From Pseudomonadota bacterium (GTDB lineage: Bacteria > Pseudomonadota > Gammaproteobacteria > Burkholderiales > Burkholderiaceae_B), in NCBI GenBank assembly GCA_023425645.1, contig JAFACG010000002.1, positions 1 through 64,000 of the forward strand: a stretch of 64,000 nt of DNA, written 5' to 3'. This document shows, in pieces, positions 1-8,122 of the stretch (positions are counted from its first letter, which is position 1; each line of letters begins with the position of its first letter). The notes beneath the pieces are model-generated. The model ran no database searches, was not told where the DNA came from, and saw nothing but the letters and a program-made list of their open reading frames with translations. Made by a program: the position numbers and the translations under genes.

Positions 1-33
1 TGCCAGATCGATGCCAACGATTGTAATCTTCAT
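1..33 (-). CDS. IS110-family transposase, N-terminal fragment cut by window edge
   Basis: Only eleven codons lie in the window, reading MKITIVGIDLA on the minus strand before the sequence ends. The stretch GIDLA, normally followed by K, is the signature start of IS110-family (DEDD) transposases and contains the first catalytic Asp. The family moves without conventional terminal inverted repeats, so no element end can be defined here. An imperfect inverted repeat (positions 55-60 against 73-78) lies just upstream of the start and may belong to the element end. Identification rests on a very short stretch. Confidence 0.6.
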   Translation of the reverse strand, partial: MKITIVGIDLA

Positions 34-501
34 GATGGACGCCTCGCTCGGTTCAAGTGGTTGGTGATACGCCCACTTTGGCACAGTCGATGCCGTTACG
101 GGTAGGGGCGTCCATCCCATTGGACGAACCGCAAGCGTGCTCCTCGAACAGCACGCCCCTTGCCTCCCGCCCCCGCATCCCGCCTGCGGCGAAGGCCCTG
201 ACTCGCCCGCCGGCCCGCCACGGCCTGCCTCGCGAGAACGGCGCCGTTGTTTTGGCCCAAACGGCGGAGCGTTCGCGCAAAAGCCGTACAACGTATCAGC
301 CATCCGCTGAATTTTCTGCTTAGTATGGATGCTTAGGGCCGGGTCGATGCCATTGGCATTCTGCGCCTTGAACGGCGTCTTCAAAAACACCAGTTCGGCA
401 TCGGCTTGGCAATTCAGTCCCCGGAGTTCTTCGAAGAACCATTTTTTGCCGCGGGGGCGCCGGACCGCTAGCCCCCTTGGCCGCGCGCGACGCGGGGCTT
501 A
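34..501. other. Non-coding stretch between an IS110 edge and the GntR gene
   Basis: No convincing gene was found. Open frames here have arginine- and proline-rich compositions typical of shadow frames in GC-rich DNA. The stretch holds the presumed upstream end of the IS element and copy A of a dispersed repeat (359-450). Inside that repeat a perfect 14-bp palindrome at 426-439 (GTTCTTCGAAGAAC) is followed by CATTTTTT and could act as a weak terminator. Confidence 0.6.
359..450. repeat. Dispersed repeat, copy A
   Basis: This segment matches 47340-47430 over about 92 bp with roughly nine differences and one single-base indel by eye. Both copies run from TTCTGCGCCTTGAACGGCGT to a T-rich end followed by GCC, in the same orientation. 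Both lie in intergenic DNA and neither supports a convincing protein. It is probably a short non-autonomous or extragenic repeat of this genome. No third copy was noticed in the window. Confidence 0.7.
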
Positions 502-1212
502 TCAGACCGTATTGTTGCCCGACTGTGCGTCCTGATAGGCCTGGGCGGCGTTGTGCACGTGCTGGGTGGCCAGCAGATTGGCCAGTTCGCCGTTGCCGGC
601 GATGACGGCGTTCAGGATCTGGGCGTGGTCCTCCCAGTTCTGGCGAATGCGCTGCAGATTGCTGGGCGCGAACAAGAGGGCGGTGCGATCGCGCAGCGAG
701 CGCATGAGTTCGGTCAGTACGACATTGCCCGACATGGTGGCCAGGGTTTCATGAAACTGGCGGTTCAGGGACTTGAGCAGGTCCAGGTTGCCCTCGTCCA
801 CGGCCTGCCGGCCCTGCGCCAGGATGGCCTGCAGTTTCTCGATGCTGGCCGGATCGCGGCGTTGTGCGGCCAGCTTGGCGTTCAGCCCTTCCAGGGTGGC
901 GCGCACCTCGGCCATGTTGTAGGCGATGTCCGAGGACAGCACGGCTACCGAGGCGCCGCGGCGCGGTTCGATGGTGACCAGGCCTTCGGAAGCCAGCTCG
1001 CGCAGGGCTTCGCGCACGGGGATGCGCGAGACGCCCAGTTCCGTGGCCAGCTTGCCTTCCACCAGCCTGTCGCCGGGGTGGAATTCGCCGCTGAGGATGC
1101 GTTCGCGCAACTGGTCGCGGATGACGGCGAACAGGGAGGCGTGCTGATCCCCCAGGCGCGGGCTGTCGCCGCCGGCGCTGGGGTTGGGAAGGCTGAAGCT
1201 GGGGATGTTCAT
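502..1212 (-). CDS. GntR-family transcriptional regulator, FCD (FadR) subfamily
   Basis: A predicted 236-aa cytoplasmic DNA-binding regulator. The N-terminal winged helix includes ELGVSRIPVREALRELASEGLVTIEPRRGA, given here only as the GntR hallmark around residues 50-85. The C-terminal all-helical FCD ligand-binding domain has the usual spaced Asp/His positions (for example NRQFHETLATMSGN). The ATG at 1212 is preferred over an upstream TTG that lacks a ribosome site. It is transcribed away from the oxidase cluster, and a GGTATAC box lies about 70 bp upstream. FCD regulators normally repress and are released by a small organic acid or amino-acid-like ligand. The ligand is unknown here, and control of the neighbouring cluster is inference. 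Confidence 0.9.
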   Translation of the reverse strand: MNIPSFSLPNPSAGGDSPRLGDQHASLFAVIRDQLRERILSGEFHPGDRLVEGKLATELGVSRIPVREALRELASEGLVTIEPRRGASVAVLSSDIAYNMAEVRATLEGLNAKLAAQRRDPASIEKLQAILAQGRQAVDEGNLDLLKSLNRQFHETLATMSGNVVLTELMRSLRDRTALLFAPSNLQRIRQNWEDHAQILNAVIAGNGELANLLATQHVHNAAQAYQDAQSGNNTV

Positions 1213-1282
1213 CGTATGACCTGTGCAATCCGGCAAGGGGGCCAACCTTGATTATACGGGCTGCGGGCGTTTTCCTGAATAT

Positions 1283-1289
1283 GGTATAC
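1283..1289. promoter_or_regulatory. Candidate GntR operator, GGTATAC box 1
   Basis: The context ATATGGTATACAGTTT sits between the permease gene ending at 1309 and the regulator starting at 1212. It matches four further boxes at 2170, 5255, 9379 and 9471. When oriented alike the boxes share roughly CGGTATAC plus an A/T-rich flank, and the core is palindromic, as expected for an FCD-type GntR dimer. Its position suits autoregulation. Confidence 0.55.
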
Positions 1290-1308
1290 AGTTTGGAGCC
1301 TAAACGAA

Positions 1309-2049
1309 TCAGACCCAGAGCGTGCGGGCGATCAGGGCGAGGGCGCTGAAGGTGCAGATCGTCAGCAGGAGGCGGCGCATCAGCGGCAGGCTGACCTTGT
1401 GCCTCAATTGCCCGGACAGGGCGAAGCCCAGGAGCATGAAGGGGTACAGCACGATGCTGAGCATGGCCTGCTGCAGGGTGAACAGGCCGGCCAGGATCAG
1501 CAGCAGCACGGACAGGCTGGCGCCCAGGAACAGGATCAGTCCCAGCGAGGCCCGCAATTGCGCGGGCGCCAGGTTCTGCATGGCGATCGCCAGCGCGGGG
1601 GCGCCCACGGAGGTCAGCGTGCCCATGATGCCCGAGGCCACGCCGGCCAGGCTCATGTTGCGGGTGCTGGGCAGGATGCGCAGGCCCCGGGCGGACAAGG
1701 CGACGGCGGCCAGGATGGCGACGGCAAAGCCCAGGTTGACGGCCTGCAGCGGCAGTTGCGTCATGGCCGTCACGGCCACCACGGAGCCGGCGGCGCGGCC
1801 CGCCAGCGCGCAGGCGACCACGCGCGGCGCAATATGCTGGCGTTCGCGCAGGGCGGCCAGCAGGGAGACGCTGCCGCCCAGGGCCAGCAGCGGGCCGGGC
1901 ACCAGTTGCGGAAAGGTCAGCGCGGCGATGGGCGCCACCAGCATCGCAAAGCCGATGCCGCCCACCCCCTGCAGAAAGGCCGCCAGCACCACCAGGCCGG
2001 CCATGAGCAGCCAGGAAAGCGGATCCACCAGTTCAAGCAAGGTCATCAT
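1309..2049 (-). CDS. TauE/SafE-family membrane permease
   Basis: A 246-aa hydrophobic protein with about seven to eight membrane segments. Two related halves each begin with a glycine-rich helix (FLQGVGGIGFAMLVAPI and SLAGVASGIMGTLTSVG), which is the internal repeat of the TauE/SafE family (old DUF81). Members export or import sulfonates, sulfite or organic anions. It is divergent from the 2226 permease, and a GGTATAC box lies between them, so it is probably part of the same regulon. The substrate cannot be read from the sequence. A second ATG one codon later is an alternative start. Confidence 0.88.
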   Translation of the reverse strand: MMTLLELVDPLSWLLMAGLVVLAAFLQGVGGIGFAMLVAPIAALTFPQLVPGPLLALGGSVSLLAALRERQHIAPRVVACALAGRAAGSVVAVTAMTQLPLQAVNLGFAVAILAAVALSARGLRILPSTRNMSLAGVASGIMGTLTSVGAPALAIAMQNLAPAQLRASLGLILFLGASLSVLLLILAGLFTLQQAMLSIVLYPFMLLGFALSGQLRHKVSLPLMRRLLLTICTFSALALIARTLWV

Positions 2050-2169
2050 GGGCGTTTTTATCCTCTTCCATGTATAAGGTATTCCAAGCTGATAATTCAG
2101 GCTTGAATCTCTTAGAGTTTTCCCCAGTTCGAGGCATTTTTTTCTGATTCGAAAACGAAATTGAAGATA

Positions 2170-2176
2170 GTATACC
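2170..2176. promoter_or_regulatory. Candidate GntR operator, GTATACC box 2
   Basis: The sequence GATAGTATACCGTTT lies in the 176-bp gap between the two divergent permease genes, about 50 bp before the ATG at 2226. Reverse-complemented it reads AAACGGTATACTATC, the same core as the other boxes. It could control both divergent promoters. Confidence 0.55.
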
Positions 2177-2225
2177 GTTTATCGTTTCGGACGATGTCCA
2201 GAAAAATGACAAGGAAGGGGGATGC

Positions 2226-3743
2226 ATGCAAAGCGACGTGGTGCTCAGTGCGGCGCACTGGGCGTATCTGATCAGTGTCCTGGTCATCATCATCACGATG
2301 ATGTTCCGGGCCAATGTGGTGGTGCCGTCCGTGATCGGCACGCTGGCGGTGGTGACGGCCATGACGGGCAGTCCCATCCAGGGCTTGATCAGCATTTTTT
2401 CGGCCAGCTTCGTGGCCGCCAAGGAGCTGTTCAATATCTTCCTGGTGATCACCTTCATGACCGCGCTGCTCAACTCCCTGAAGCGGCTGGAGGCGGACGT
2501 GAAGATGGTGGCGCCGTTCCGCAAGGTCATGGTCAACAGCGCCTCGTCCTTTCTGATGATCGCGGCGGCGACCTATTTCATTTCCCTGTTCTTCTGGCCC
2601 ACGCCGGCCGTGCCGCTGGTGTCGGCCATCCTGCTGCCGGCCGCCATCGCGGCCGGGCTGCCGCCCCTGGCCGGCGCCATGGTGATCGCCATCTGCGGCC
2701 AGGGCATGGCGCTGTCCTCGGACTACATCATCGGCGTGGCGCCGGGCATCAGCGCCAAGGCCGCCGGGGTGGGCGCGGACGTGGCCGTCCTGGCGGATCG
2801 CGCCCTGGTGCTGTCCTGGATCACCGGGGGCGTGGCGCTGGTGCTGGCCTTCGTGACCATGCGCCGCCATTTCAAGCCGGCCAGCAGCCGCTTGCTGGAT
2901 GAATGGATGCGCCGCGCGCCGGACAGCACGCTGGACGAAGTCGAGTCCCAGGGCACGTACGACAAGGCGGAAATCGCACGCGGCACCTCGGGCAACGAGC
3001 ATACCGCGCACACAGGACTGACGCCGCGGGAAGAGCGCTGCTCGCGCATCCTGGCGGTGATCACCCCGCTGGCCTTCCTGGCCGTGATCGGCATCATGCT
3101 GCTGCCGCGCTTCATCCCCTCCCTGCCCGTACTGCGCGGCGGCGATGCGGCGGGGCTGGTGGGCGGGGTGGCCTTCATCCTGATGATGATCGCCACCTGC
3201 ATGGCCGAAGGCCCGCGCCGCATGCTGGACACCTGTCCGGACCACATGACCGACGGTTTCGTGTTCGCCTTCCGCGCCATGGGCTCGGTGCTGCCCATCG
3301 CCGGCTTCTTCTTCCTGGGCGCCAGTGAAGCCACGTCCGCCATCCTGGGCACGCCGCTGGACCAGACTCCCAGCCTGCTGTTCGAGCTGATCTCGGCCGG
3401 CCAGCATCTCATTCCCGACAATCATTTCCTGGTGGCTTTCGGCGTGCTGCTGGTGGGCGTGATCTCCGGCATCGACGGATCGGGCTTCTCGGGCCTGCCG
3501 CTGACCGGCACGCTGGCCTCGGCGCTCAGCCCCGTGTCCGGCCTGGACGTGGAGACCCTGGCGGCCGTGGGCCAGATTGGCGCCATCTGGACGGGCGGCG
3601 GCACGCTGATCGCCTGGTCCTCGCTGATCGCCGTGGCCGGTTTTGCGCGGGTGCACATCCTAGACCTGGTGCGGGCCCTGACCTTGCCGGTGCTGGCCGG
3701 CATGGCGATCTCCACCATCTGCGCCGTGCTGGTGTTCGGGTGA
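2226..3743 (+). CDS. Multi-pass membrane transporter, ion-transporter superfamily-like
   Basis: A 505-aa protein with about eleven to thirteen hydrophobic segments and a longer hydrophilic loop near residues 225-275. It begins after a strong ribosome site (AAGGAAGGGGG). Glycine- and serine-rich stretches in mid-membrane, such as GVISGIDGSGFSGLPLTGTL near residue 415 and GAIWTGGGTLIAWSS near 470, resemble the substrate-binding loops of gluconate, C4-dicarboxylate and citrate type carriers. The exact family was not recognised. Its stop codon overlaps the GTG start of the gamma-glutamyltransferase-like gene, so the two are co-translated. Importing the cluster substrate is the simplest role. Confidence 0.75.
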   Translation: MQSDVVLSAAHWAYLISVLVIIITMMFRANVVVPSVIGTLAVVTAMTGSPIQGLISIFSASFVAAKELFNIFLVITFMTALLNSLKRLEADVKMVAPFRKVMVNSASSFLMIAAATYFISLFFWPTPAVPLVSAILLPAAIAAGLPPLAGAMVIAICGQGMALSSDYIIGVAPGISAKAAGVGADVAVLADRALVLSWITGGVALVLAFVTMRRHFKPASSRLLDEWMRRAPDSTLDEVESQGTYDKAEIARGTSGNEHTAHTGLTPREERCSRILAVITPLAFLAVIGIMLLPRFIPSLPVLRGGDAAGLVGGVAFILMMIATCMAEGPRRMLDTCPDHMTDGFVFAFRAMGSVLPIAGFFFLGASEATSAILGTPLDQTPSLLFELISAGQHLIPDNHFLVAFGVLLVGVISGIDGSGFSGLPLTGTLASALSPVSGLDVETLAAVGQIGAIWTGGGTLIAWSSLIAVAGFARVHILDLVRALTLPVLAGMAISTICAVLVFG

Positions 3744-5212
3744 AGGCCATGGGCGATGCGACTGGAAAACTGGATTGCGGCGCGACCTGGGCCGTGGCGA
3801 CCGGGCATCCGCTGGCCGCCCGGGCCGCGCGCGAGGTATTGGAACAAGGCGGCGGGGCGGTCGATGCGGCGATTGCGGCCGACGCCGTGATGGGAGTGGT
3901 CGAACCCATGGCCACCGGCATAGGCGGCGATCTGCTGGCCATGATCGCGGCGCCGGGCGCCGAGCCCGTGGCCTACAACGGCAGCGGCGCGGCGCCGCAG
4001 CTGCTGACGGCCGACGCCGTGCGCGGCCTGCCGGGGGAGCGCATCCCGGAGCGGCACGTGCTGTCCATCACCACGCCCGGCCTGGTGCGCGGCTGGTGGG
4101 ACGTGCACCAGCGCTACGGCCGGCTGCCTTGGAGCCGGCTGTTCCAGCCGGCCATCCAGGCCGCCTGCGAGGGTTTCGCGGTGGCGGCCGTGGCGGCGCG
4201 GGAGTGGCGCATTTTTGATTTCGTGCTGCATAAGGATCCGGTCTGCGCCGCGCTGCACAGGGCGGGCAATCCGCCCGCCGCGGGCGAGCAGTATGCCAAC
4301 CCGGAGCTGGCCGCCGTGCTGGAGGACATCGCCCGCGACGGCCCTGACGCCTTCTATCTTGGAAGGCCGGCGCAGCAGGCCGAGCAGGCGATGCGGCAGG
4401 TGCAGGGTTTGTTGCGCGCCGAGGACTTCCGGCGGCACCGAGGCTTTTTCTGCGAGCCGGTCAAGGCGCCGCTGGGCGACTACACCCTGTACGAATGCCC
4501 GCCCAACACGCACGGCCTGGCGGTGCTGGATGCCGTGCAGGCGGCCTGGAACCACGCCGGCGGCGATGAGGCCGAGGCCGAACTGGCGCTGGTCCGGGCG
4601 ACGGAGCAGGCCATGGCCAATGCGGCGCGCGTGGTCTGCGATCCGGCGGGCAATACCGTGTGCACGGTGGTGGTGGACGGCAAGGGCCTGGCCGTGACCT
4701 TCATGTCCAGCATATTCAAGCGTTTTGGATCCGGCTACGCCGTGCCGGACTGCGGGTTCGTGCTGCAGAACCGGGGCTTCGGCTTTTCCACGCCCGGCCA
4801 TGTGAATGGACCGGGGCCGGGCAAACGGCCCTATCACACCGTGGTGCCGTCCCTGGCCTTGCGGGGCGGACGGTTTCACATGGGGCTGGGCGTGGTGGGC
4901 GGGTTGATGCAGCCGCAGGGGCAGATACAGATCTGGACCCGCGTGCTGCGTGACGGCCTGCCCTTGGAGCAGGCTTTGTTCGCGCCGCGCTGGCGTCTGG
5001 AAGCGGCAGGGCGACTGGCCCTGGAAGAGGGCTTCGACGTCGAGTGCGCGGCCTTCCTGCGCGAGCAGGGCTACGCGGCGCCGGACAAAGGGGTCGGCGA
5101 GCTGGCGGGCCGCAGCGATTTCGGCGGCGCCCAGGCCGTGGAGCGGCTGCCGGACGGCCGGCTGAAGGCCGTGTCCGATCCGCGCAAGGATGGCTGCGTG
5201 GCCGTGGCGTGA
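3740..5212 (+). CDS. Gamma-glutamyltransferase-fold (Ntn) hydrolase
   Basis: A 490-aa member of the GGT family, whose proenzymes self-cleave before a catalytic Thr. Family landmarks include GGGAVDAAIAADAVMGVVEP (residues 37-56), ATGIGGD, and GKRPYHTVVPSL near 361-372. The likely nucleophile is Thr306 in GNTVCTVVVD, although the usual T-T-H context is degenerate. No signal peptide is visible, unlike periplasmic GGT, so a cytoplasmic enzyme is expected. Relatives include oxamate amidohydrolase and acylases, so the substrate may be a small amide or gamma-glutamyl conjugate. The GTG at 3740 overlaps the upstream stop; an ATG at 3749 is the alternative start. Confidence 0.85.
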   Translation: MKAMGDATGKLDCGATWAVATGHPLAARAAREVLEQGGGAVDAAIAADAVMGVVEPMATGIGGDLLAMIAAPGAEPVAYNGSGAAPQLLTADAVRGLPGERIPERHVLSITTPGLVRGWWDVHQRYGRLPWSRLFQPAIQAACEGFAVAAVAAREWRIFDFVLHKDPVCAALHRAGNPPAAGEQYANPELAAVLEDIARDGPDAFYLGRPAQQAEQAMRQVQGLLRAEDFRRHRGFFCEPVKAPLGDYTLYECPPNTHGLAVLDAVQAAWNHAGGDEAEAELALVRATEQAMANAARVVCDPAGNTVCTVVVDGKGLAVTFMSSIFKRFGSGYAVPDCGFVLQNRGFGFSTPGHVNGPGPGKRPYHTVVPSLALRGGRFHMGLGVVGGLMQPQGQIQIWTRVLRDGLPLEQALFAPRWRLEAAGRLALEEGFDVECAAFLREQGYAAPDKGVGELAGRSDFGGAQAVERLPDGRLKAVSDPRKDGCVAVA

Positions 5213-5254
5213 GCGAACAGGCAGGGTTATTACCTACTGAATAAAAAGGTAGAC

Positions 5255-5269
5255 GGTATACAATATACC
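5255..5269. promoter_or_regulatory. Candidate GntR operator, box 3, inverted repeat
   Basis: GGTATA and TATACC are separated by CAA, a perfect inverted repeat that also contains the GGTATAC core. It lies about 65 bp before the diiron oxidase gene, in the only sizeable gap (5213-5335) of this part of the cluster. A separate regulated promoter for the oxidase segment is implied. Confidence 0.6.
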
Positions 5270-5335
5270 TAAATAGTCCAATCTTCATCTTTCGTCGGCT
5301 GCTGTAGAGACGACGTCTTTCACAAGGAAACAGTC

Positions 5336-6070
5336 ATGGAAAAATTGCTGAACCGCGACGAATTTCGCGCTGCGCTGGAAACCGCCATCAAGGGCAAGAG
5401 CGCCAACACATCTCCCTTCAGCATCGCCTGGGCCAGCGGCAAGCTGAGCCGCGAGCATCTGGCGCGCTGGGCGGAGAACCATTACCACTACGTGGGTCCC
5501 TTTGCCGACTACCTGGGCTATCTGTACGCCCGCACGCCGGCTGAATACGTGGAAGCCAAGGATTTCCTGCTGGCCAATATGTACGAAGAAGAGATCGGCG
5601 GCGACCGCCACACCGATTTGCTGATCCGCTTCGGCGAAGCCTGCGGCACCACTCGCGAGCGCATCGAGAATCCCGACAACATGAACGCCACCACACGTGC
5701 CCTGCAGGCCTGGTGCTATGCCATCGCCATGCGCGAAGACCCGGTGGTGGCCGTGGCCGGCCTGGTGGTGGGCCTGGAGTCCCAGGTGCCATCCATCTAC
5801 CGCAAGCAGACGCCCACCCTGCGCGAGAAATACGGTTTCACAGACGAGGAAGTGGAATTCTTCGATCTGCACATCGTCTCCGACGAGATCCACGGCGAGC
5901 GCGGCTACCAGATCGTGCTGGAGCACGCCAATACGGTGGAACTGCAGCAGCGCTGCCTGCGCATCTGTGAAATTGGCGCCGAGATGCGTCTACTGTATAC
6001 CACCGCCTTGTACAACGATTACGTCAAGGACGAAATCAGCCTGCAGGAGCTGCAGCTGGAAGCGGCCTGA
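5336..6070 (+). CDS. Heme-oxygenase-like diiron oxidase (HDO)
   Basis: A 244-aa all-helical protein of the TenA/PqqC/heme-oxygenase-like fold. The six-residue metal signature of HDO enzymes is complete: Glu85 and His92 (E-x6-H), Glu148 in GLESQ, and His179, Asp183 and His186 (H-x3-D-x2-H). This spacing matches the pattern I recall for CADD and related HDOs. Known members use a diiron or related cofactor with O2 to oxidise or cleave amino acids, fatty acids or aromatic acids. A ribosome site AAGGAA precedes the ATG. The neighbouring reductase and ferredoxins could supply electrons. The substrate is unknown. Confidence in the fold and metal site is high, in the reaction low. Confidence 0.88.
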   Translation: MEKLLNRDEFRAALETAIKGKSANTSPFSIAWASGKLSREHLARWAENHYHYVGPFADYLGYLYARTPAEYVEAKDFLLANMYEEEIGGDRHTDLLIRFGEACGTTRERIENPDNMNATTRALQAWCYAIAMREDPVVAVAGLVVGLESQVPSIYRKQTPTLREKYGFTDEEVEFFDLHIVSDEIHGERGYQIVLEHANTVELQQRCLRICEIGAEMRLLYTTALYNDYVKDEISLQELQLEAA

Positions 6071-6130
6071 GCTGCCGAGCCGAGCGGGCGGATGGGCCGC
6101 CCGCCGACACAGAAACAAGGAAGCACAGCG

Positions 6131-7591
6131 GTGGACAATCTCAAGGACGCGGTATTTGACAACTATATAGGCGGGCAATGGCAGCCCAGCCGGAGCGGGC
6201 GCACGCAGCCCAACCTGAATCCGGCCGACCTGGACGACGTGGTGGGGAGCTTTCCCTTGTCCACGGCGCAGGACGCCCAGGCCGCGGTGGAAGCGGCCCA
6301 GGCGGCATTCGCCGGCTGGCGGGCCACGCCTATTTCGACCCGGGCGCGCATCCTGAACGCGGCGGCCGACTGGCTGGACGCCAATGCGGCGCGCATCGCC
6401 GAGGGCCTGACGCGCGAAGAAGGCAAGACGCTGGCGCAAAGCAAGATGGAAGTGGGCCGTTCGGCGCAGACGCTGCGTTTTTACGCGGTGGAAGGGCAGA
6501 CCTACACCGGGGAGACCTTTCCGCAGGACGATGCGCAGCAGCTGGTCTACACGCAGCGCGAGCCGCTGGGCGTGGTGTCGGTGATCGCGCCCTGGAACTT
6601 CCCCATTTCCATTCCCGCCCGCAAGATCGCTCCGGCGCTCATCACCGGCAATACCGTGGTGTTCAAGCCTTCGTCCGACACGCCGCTGACCGGCTACTAC
6701 CTGTGCGAGGCCTTTGCGCAGGCCGGCATACCCGCCGGGGTGCTGAACCTGGTGCATGGTCGCGCCGGCGAGGTCGGCCCGGCGCTGGTGCAATCGCCCC
6801 AGGTGCGCGCCATCTCTTTTACCGGCTCCACCCGGGCGGGCGAGGACATCTGCCGGCAGGCGCGCATGAGCACACGCACCCAGATGGAACTGGGCGGCAA
6901 GAACCCGCTGATCGTGATGGAGGACGCCGACCTGGACCTGGCTGTGAAACTGGTGGTGCAGGGCGGTTTTTCCATGAGCGGCCAGGCCTGCACCGGCACC
7001 AGCCGCGTGCTGGTGCATCGCCAGGTCAAGGAGGAGTTCACCCGCCGCCTGGTGGAAAAAGTGCGCGCCCTGACGGTAGGCAACGGGCTCACGGGCAGTC
7101 CGGACCTGGGACCCATCGCCACGCAGGGCCAGCTGGACAGCATTCTGGAATACGTGGCCATCGGCAAGCAGGAAGCCACCCATCTGCTGGGCGGCGAGCG
7201 GCTGACGGAGGGCGAATACGCCCGCGGCCTGTTCATGACGCCGGCCGTGTTCACGGACGTGACCCAGCAGATGCGCATCGCCCGCGAGGAGATCTTCGGG
7301 CCGGTGATCGCTCTGCTGGAGATCGACTCCTACGAGCAGGCCCTGGCGACGGCCAATGACACCGAATACGGCCTGTCGGCCGCCATCGTGACGCGCAGCG
7401 CCGAGTATGCGCACCGTTTCGCCACGGACATCGAGGCCGGCACGGTCAAGATCAACCGCACGACCACGGGCAATTTGATCAATGCGCCTTTCGGCGGCCT
7501 CAAGCAGTCCAGCACCTCCACGTTCCGCGAGTCGGGCAGGGCGGGGCTGGAGTTTTACACCCAGATCAAGACCGTGTATCGCGGCATCTGA
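6131..7591 (+). CDS. Aldehyde dehydrogenase, 2-ketoglutarate semialdehyde type
   Basis: A 486-aa NAD(P)-dependent aldehyde dehydrogenase. The GTG at 6131 is chosen because AAGGAAG lies just before it and the protein then begins with the family motif YIGGQW. The catalytic Glu is in MELGGKNP and the catalytic Cys in SGQACTGTSRV. The C-terminal FRESGRAGLEFYTQIKTVY is close to alpha-ketoglutarate semialdehyde (2,5-dioxopentanoate) dehydrogenases. It follows the diiron oxidase by 60 bp, so it probably oxidises an aldehyde made in the pathway to a carboxylate entering the TCA cycle. Substrate assignment is inference. Confidence 0.9.
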   Translation: MDNLKDAVFDNYIGGQWQPSRSGRTQPNLNPADLDDVVGSFPLSTAQDAQAAVEAAQAAFAGWRATPISTRARILNAAADWLDANAARIAEGLTREEGKTLAQSKMEVGRSAQTLRFYAVEGQTYTGETFPQDDAQQLVYTQREPLGVVSVIAPWNFPISIPARKIAPALITGNTVVFKPSSDTPLTGYYLCEAFAQAGIPAGVLNLVHGRAGEVGPALVQSPQVRAISFTGSTRAGEDICRQARMSTRTQMELGGKNPLIVMEDADLDLAVKLVVQGGFSMSGQACTGTSRVLVHRQVKEEFTRRLVEKVRALTVGNGLTGSPDLGPIATQGQLDSILEYVAIGKQEATHLLGGERLTEGEYARGLFMTPAVFTDVTQQMRIAREEIFGPVIALLEIDSYEQALATANDTEYGLSAAIVTRSAEYAHRFATDIEAGTVKINRTTTGNLINAPFGGLKQSSTSTFRESGRAGLEFYTQIKTVYRGI

Positions 7592-7622
7592 GATTCATCA
7601 ACCAGGAAGATTGAGAAGGCAT

Positions 7623-8102
7623 ATGAAAAAAATCTTACGTCTCGAACAGCGCGAAGCCCGTCTGATGGTGGATGCGGCGATTGCCAAGTCCAAGGAGATC
7701 GGCGTACTGGAGACGGTATGCGTGGTCGACGAAGGCGGCTATCCCATCGTGCTCGAGCGCATGGACGGAGCGCGCATCACCGGGGCGCAGATCGCCTGGA
7801 ACAAGGCGTTCACGGCGGCCGGCCACAAGCGCTCCACGCATCTGTTCACCACGCCGCCCAATGGCCCGGCCCTGCCCGGCAATGAGGCTTTCGGCATCCA
7901 GTTGAGCTTTGAAGGGCGCTTTGCGGCCTTCGTGGGCGGCTATCCCATCGTGGTCAACGGCGAAGTGATAGGCGGGATCGGCCTGAGCGGCGGCAATGGC
8001 GAGCAGGACACCGCCGCCGGCGTGGCCGGGCTGCAGGCCTTGGCCGAGGCGCTCAAGGGCGAGGGGCTGGACGTGCTGGTCCAGGCCGACATCAAGAAGT
8101 AA
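7623..8102 (+). CDS. HbpS/GlcG (DUF336) family protein
   Basis: A 159-aa small protein of the heme-binding HbpS/GlcG family, starting at the ATG after GAGAAGG. Features include VVDEGGYPIVLERMDGA (about residues 33-49) and the glycine-rich GGIGLSGGNGEQD near 119-131. Members often sit in catabolic operons. Some bind heme or cobalamin, and others are thought to act on small ketoacid-type substrates or as accessory proteins. It lies 31 bp after the aldehyde dehydrogenase and 20 bp before the reductase, clearly in the same operon. Its precise role is unknown. Confidence 0.85.
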   Translation: MKKILRLEQREARLMVDAAIAKSKEIGVLETVCVVDEGGYPIVLERMDGARITGAQIAWNKAFTAAGHKRSTHLFTTPPNGPALPGNEAFGIQLSFEGRFAAFVGGYPIVVNGEVIGGIGLSGGNGEQDTAAGVAGLQALAEALKGEGLDVLVQADIKK

Positions 8103-8122
8103 GAGCATCAGGAGGAAGGGTC

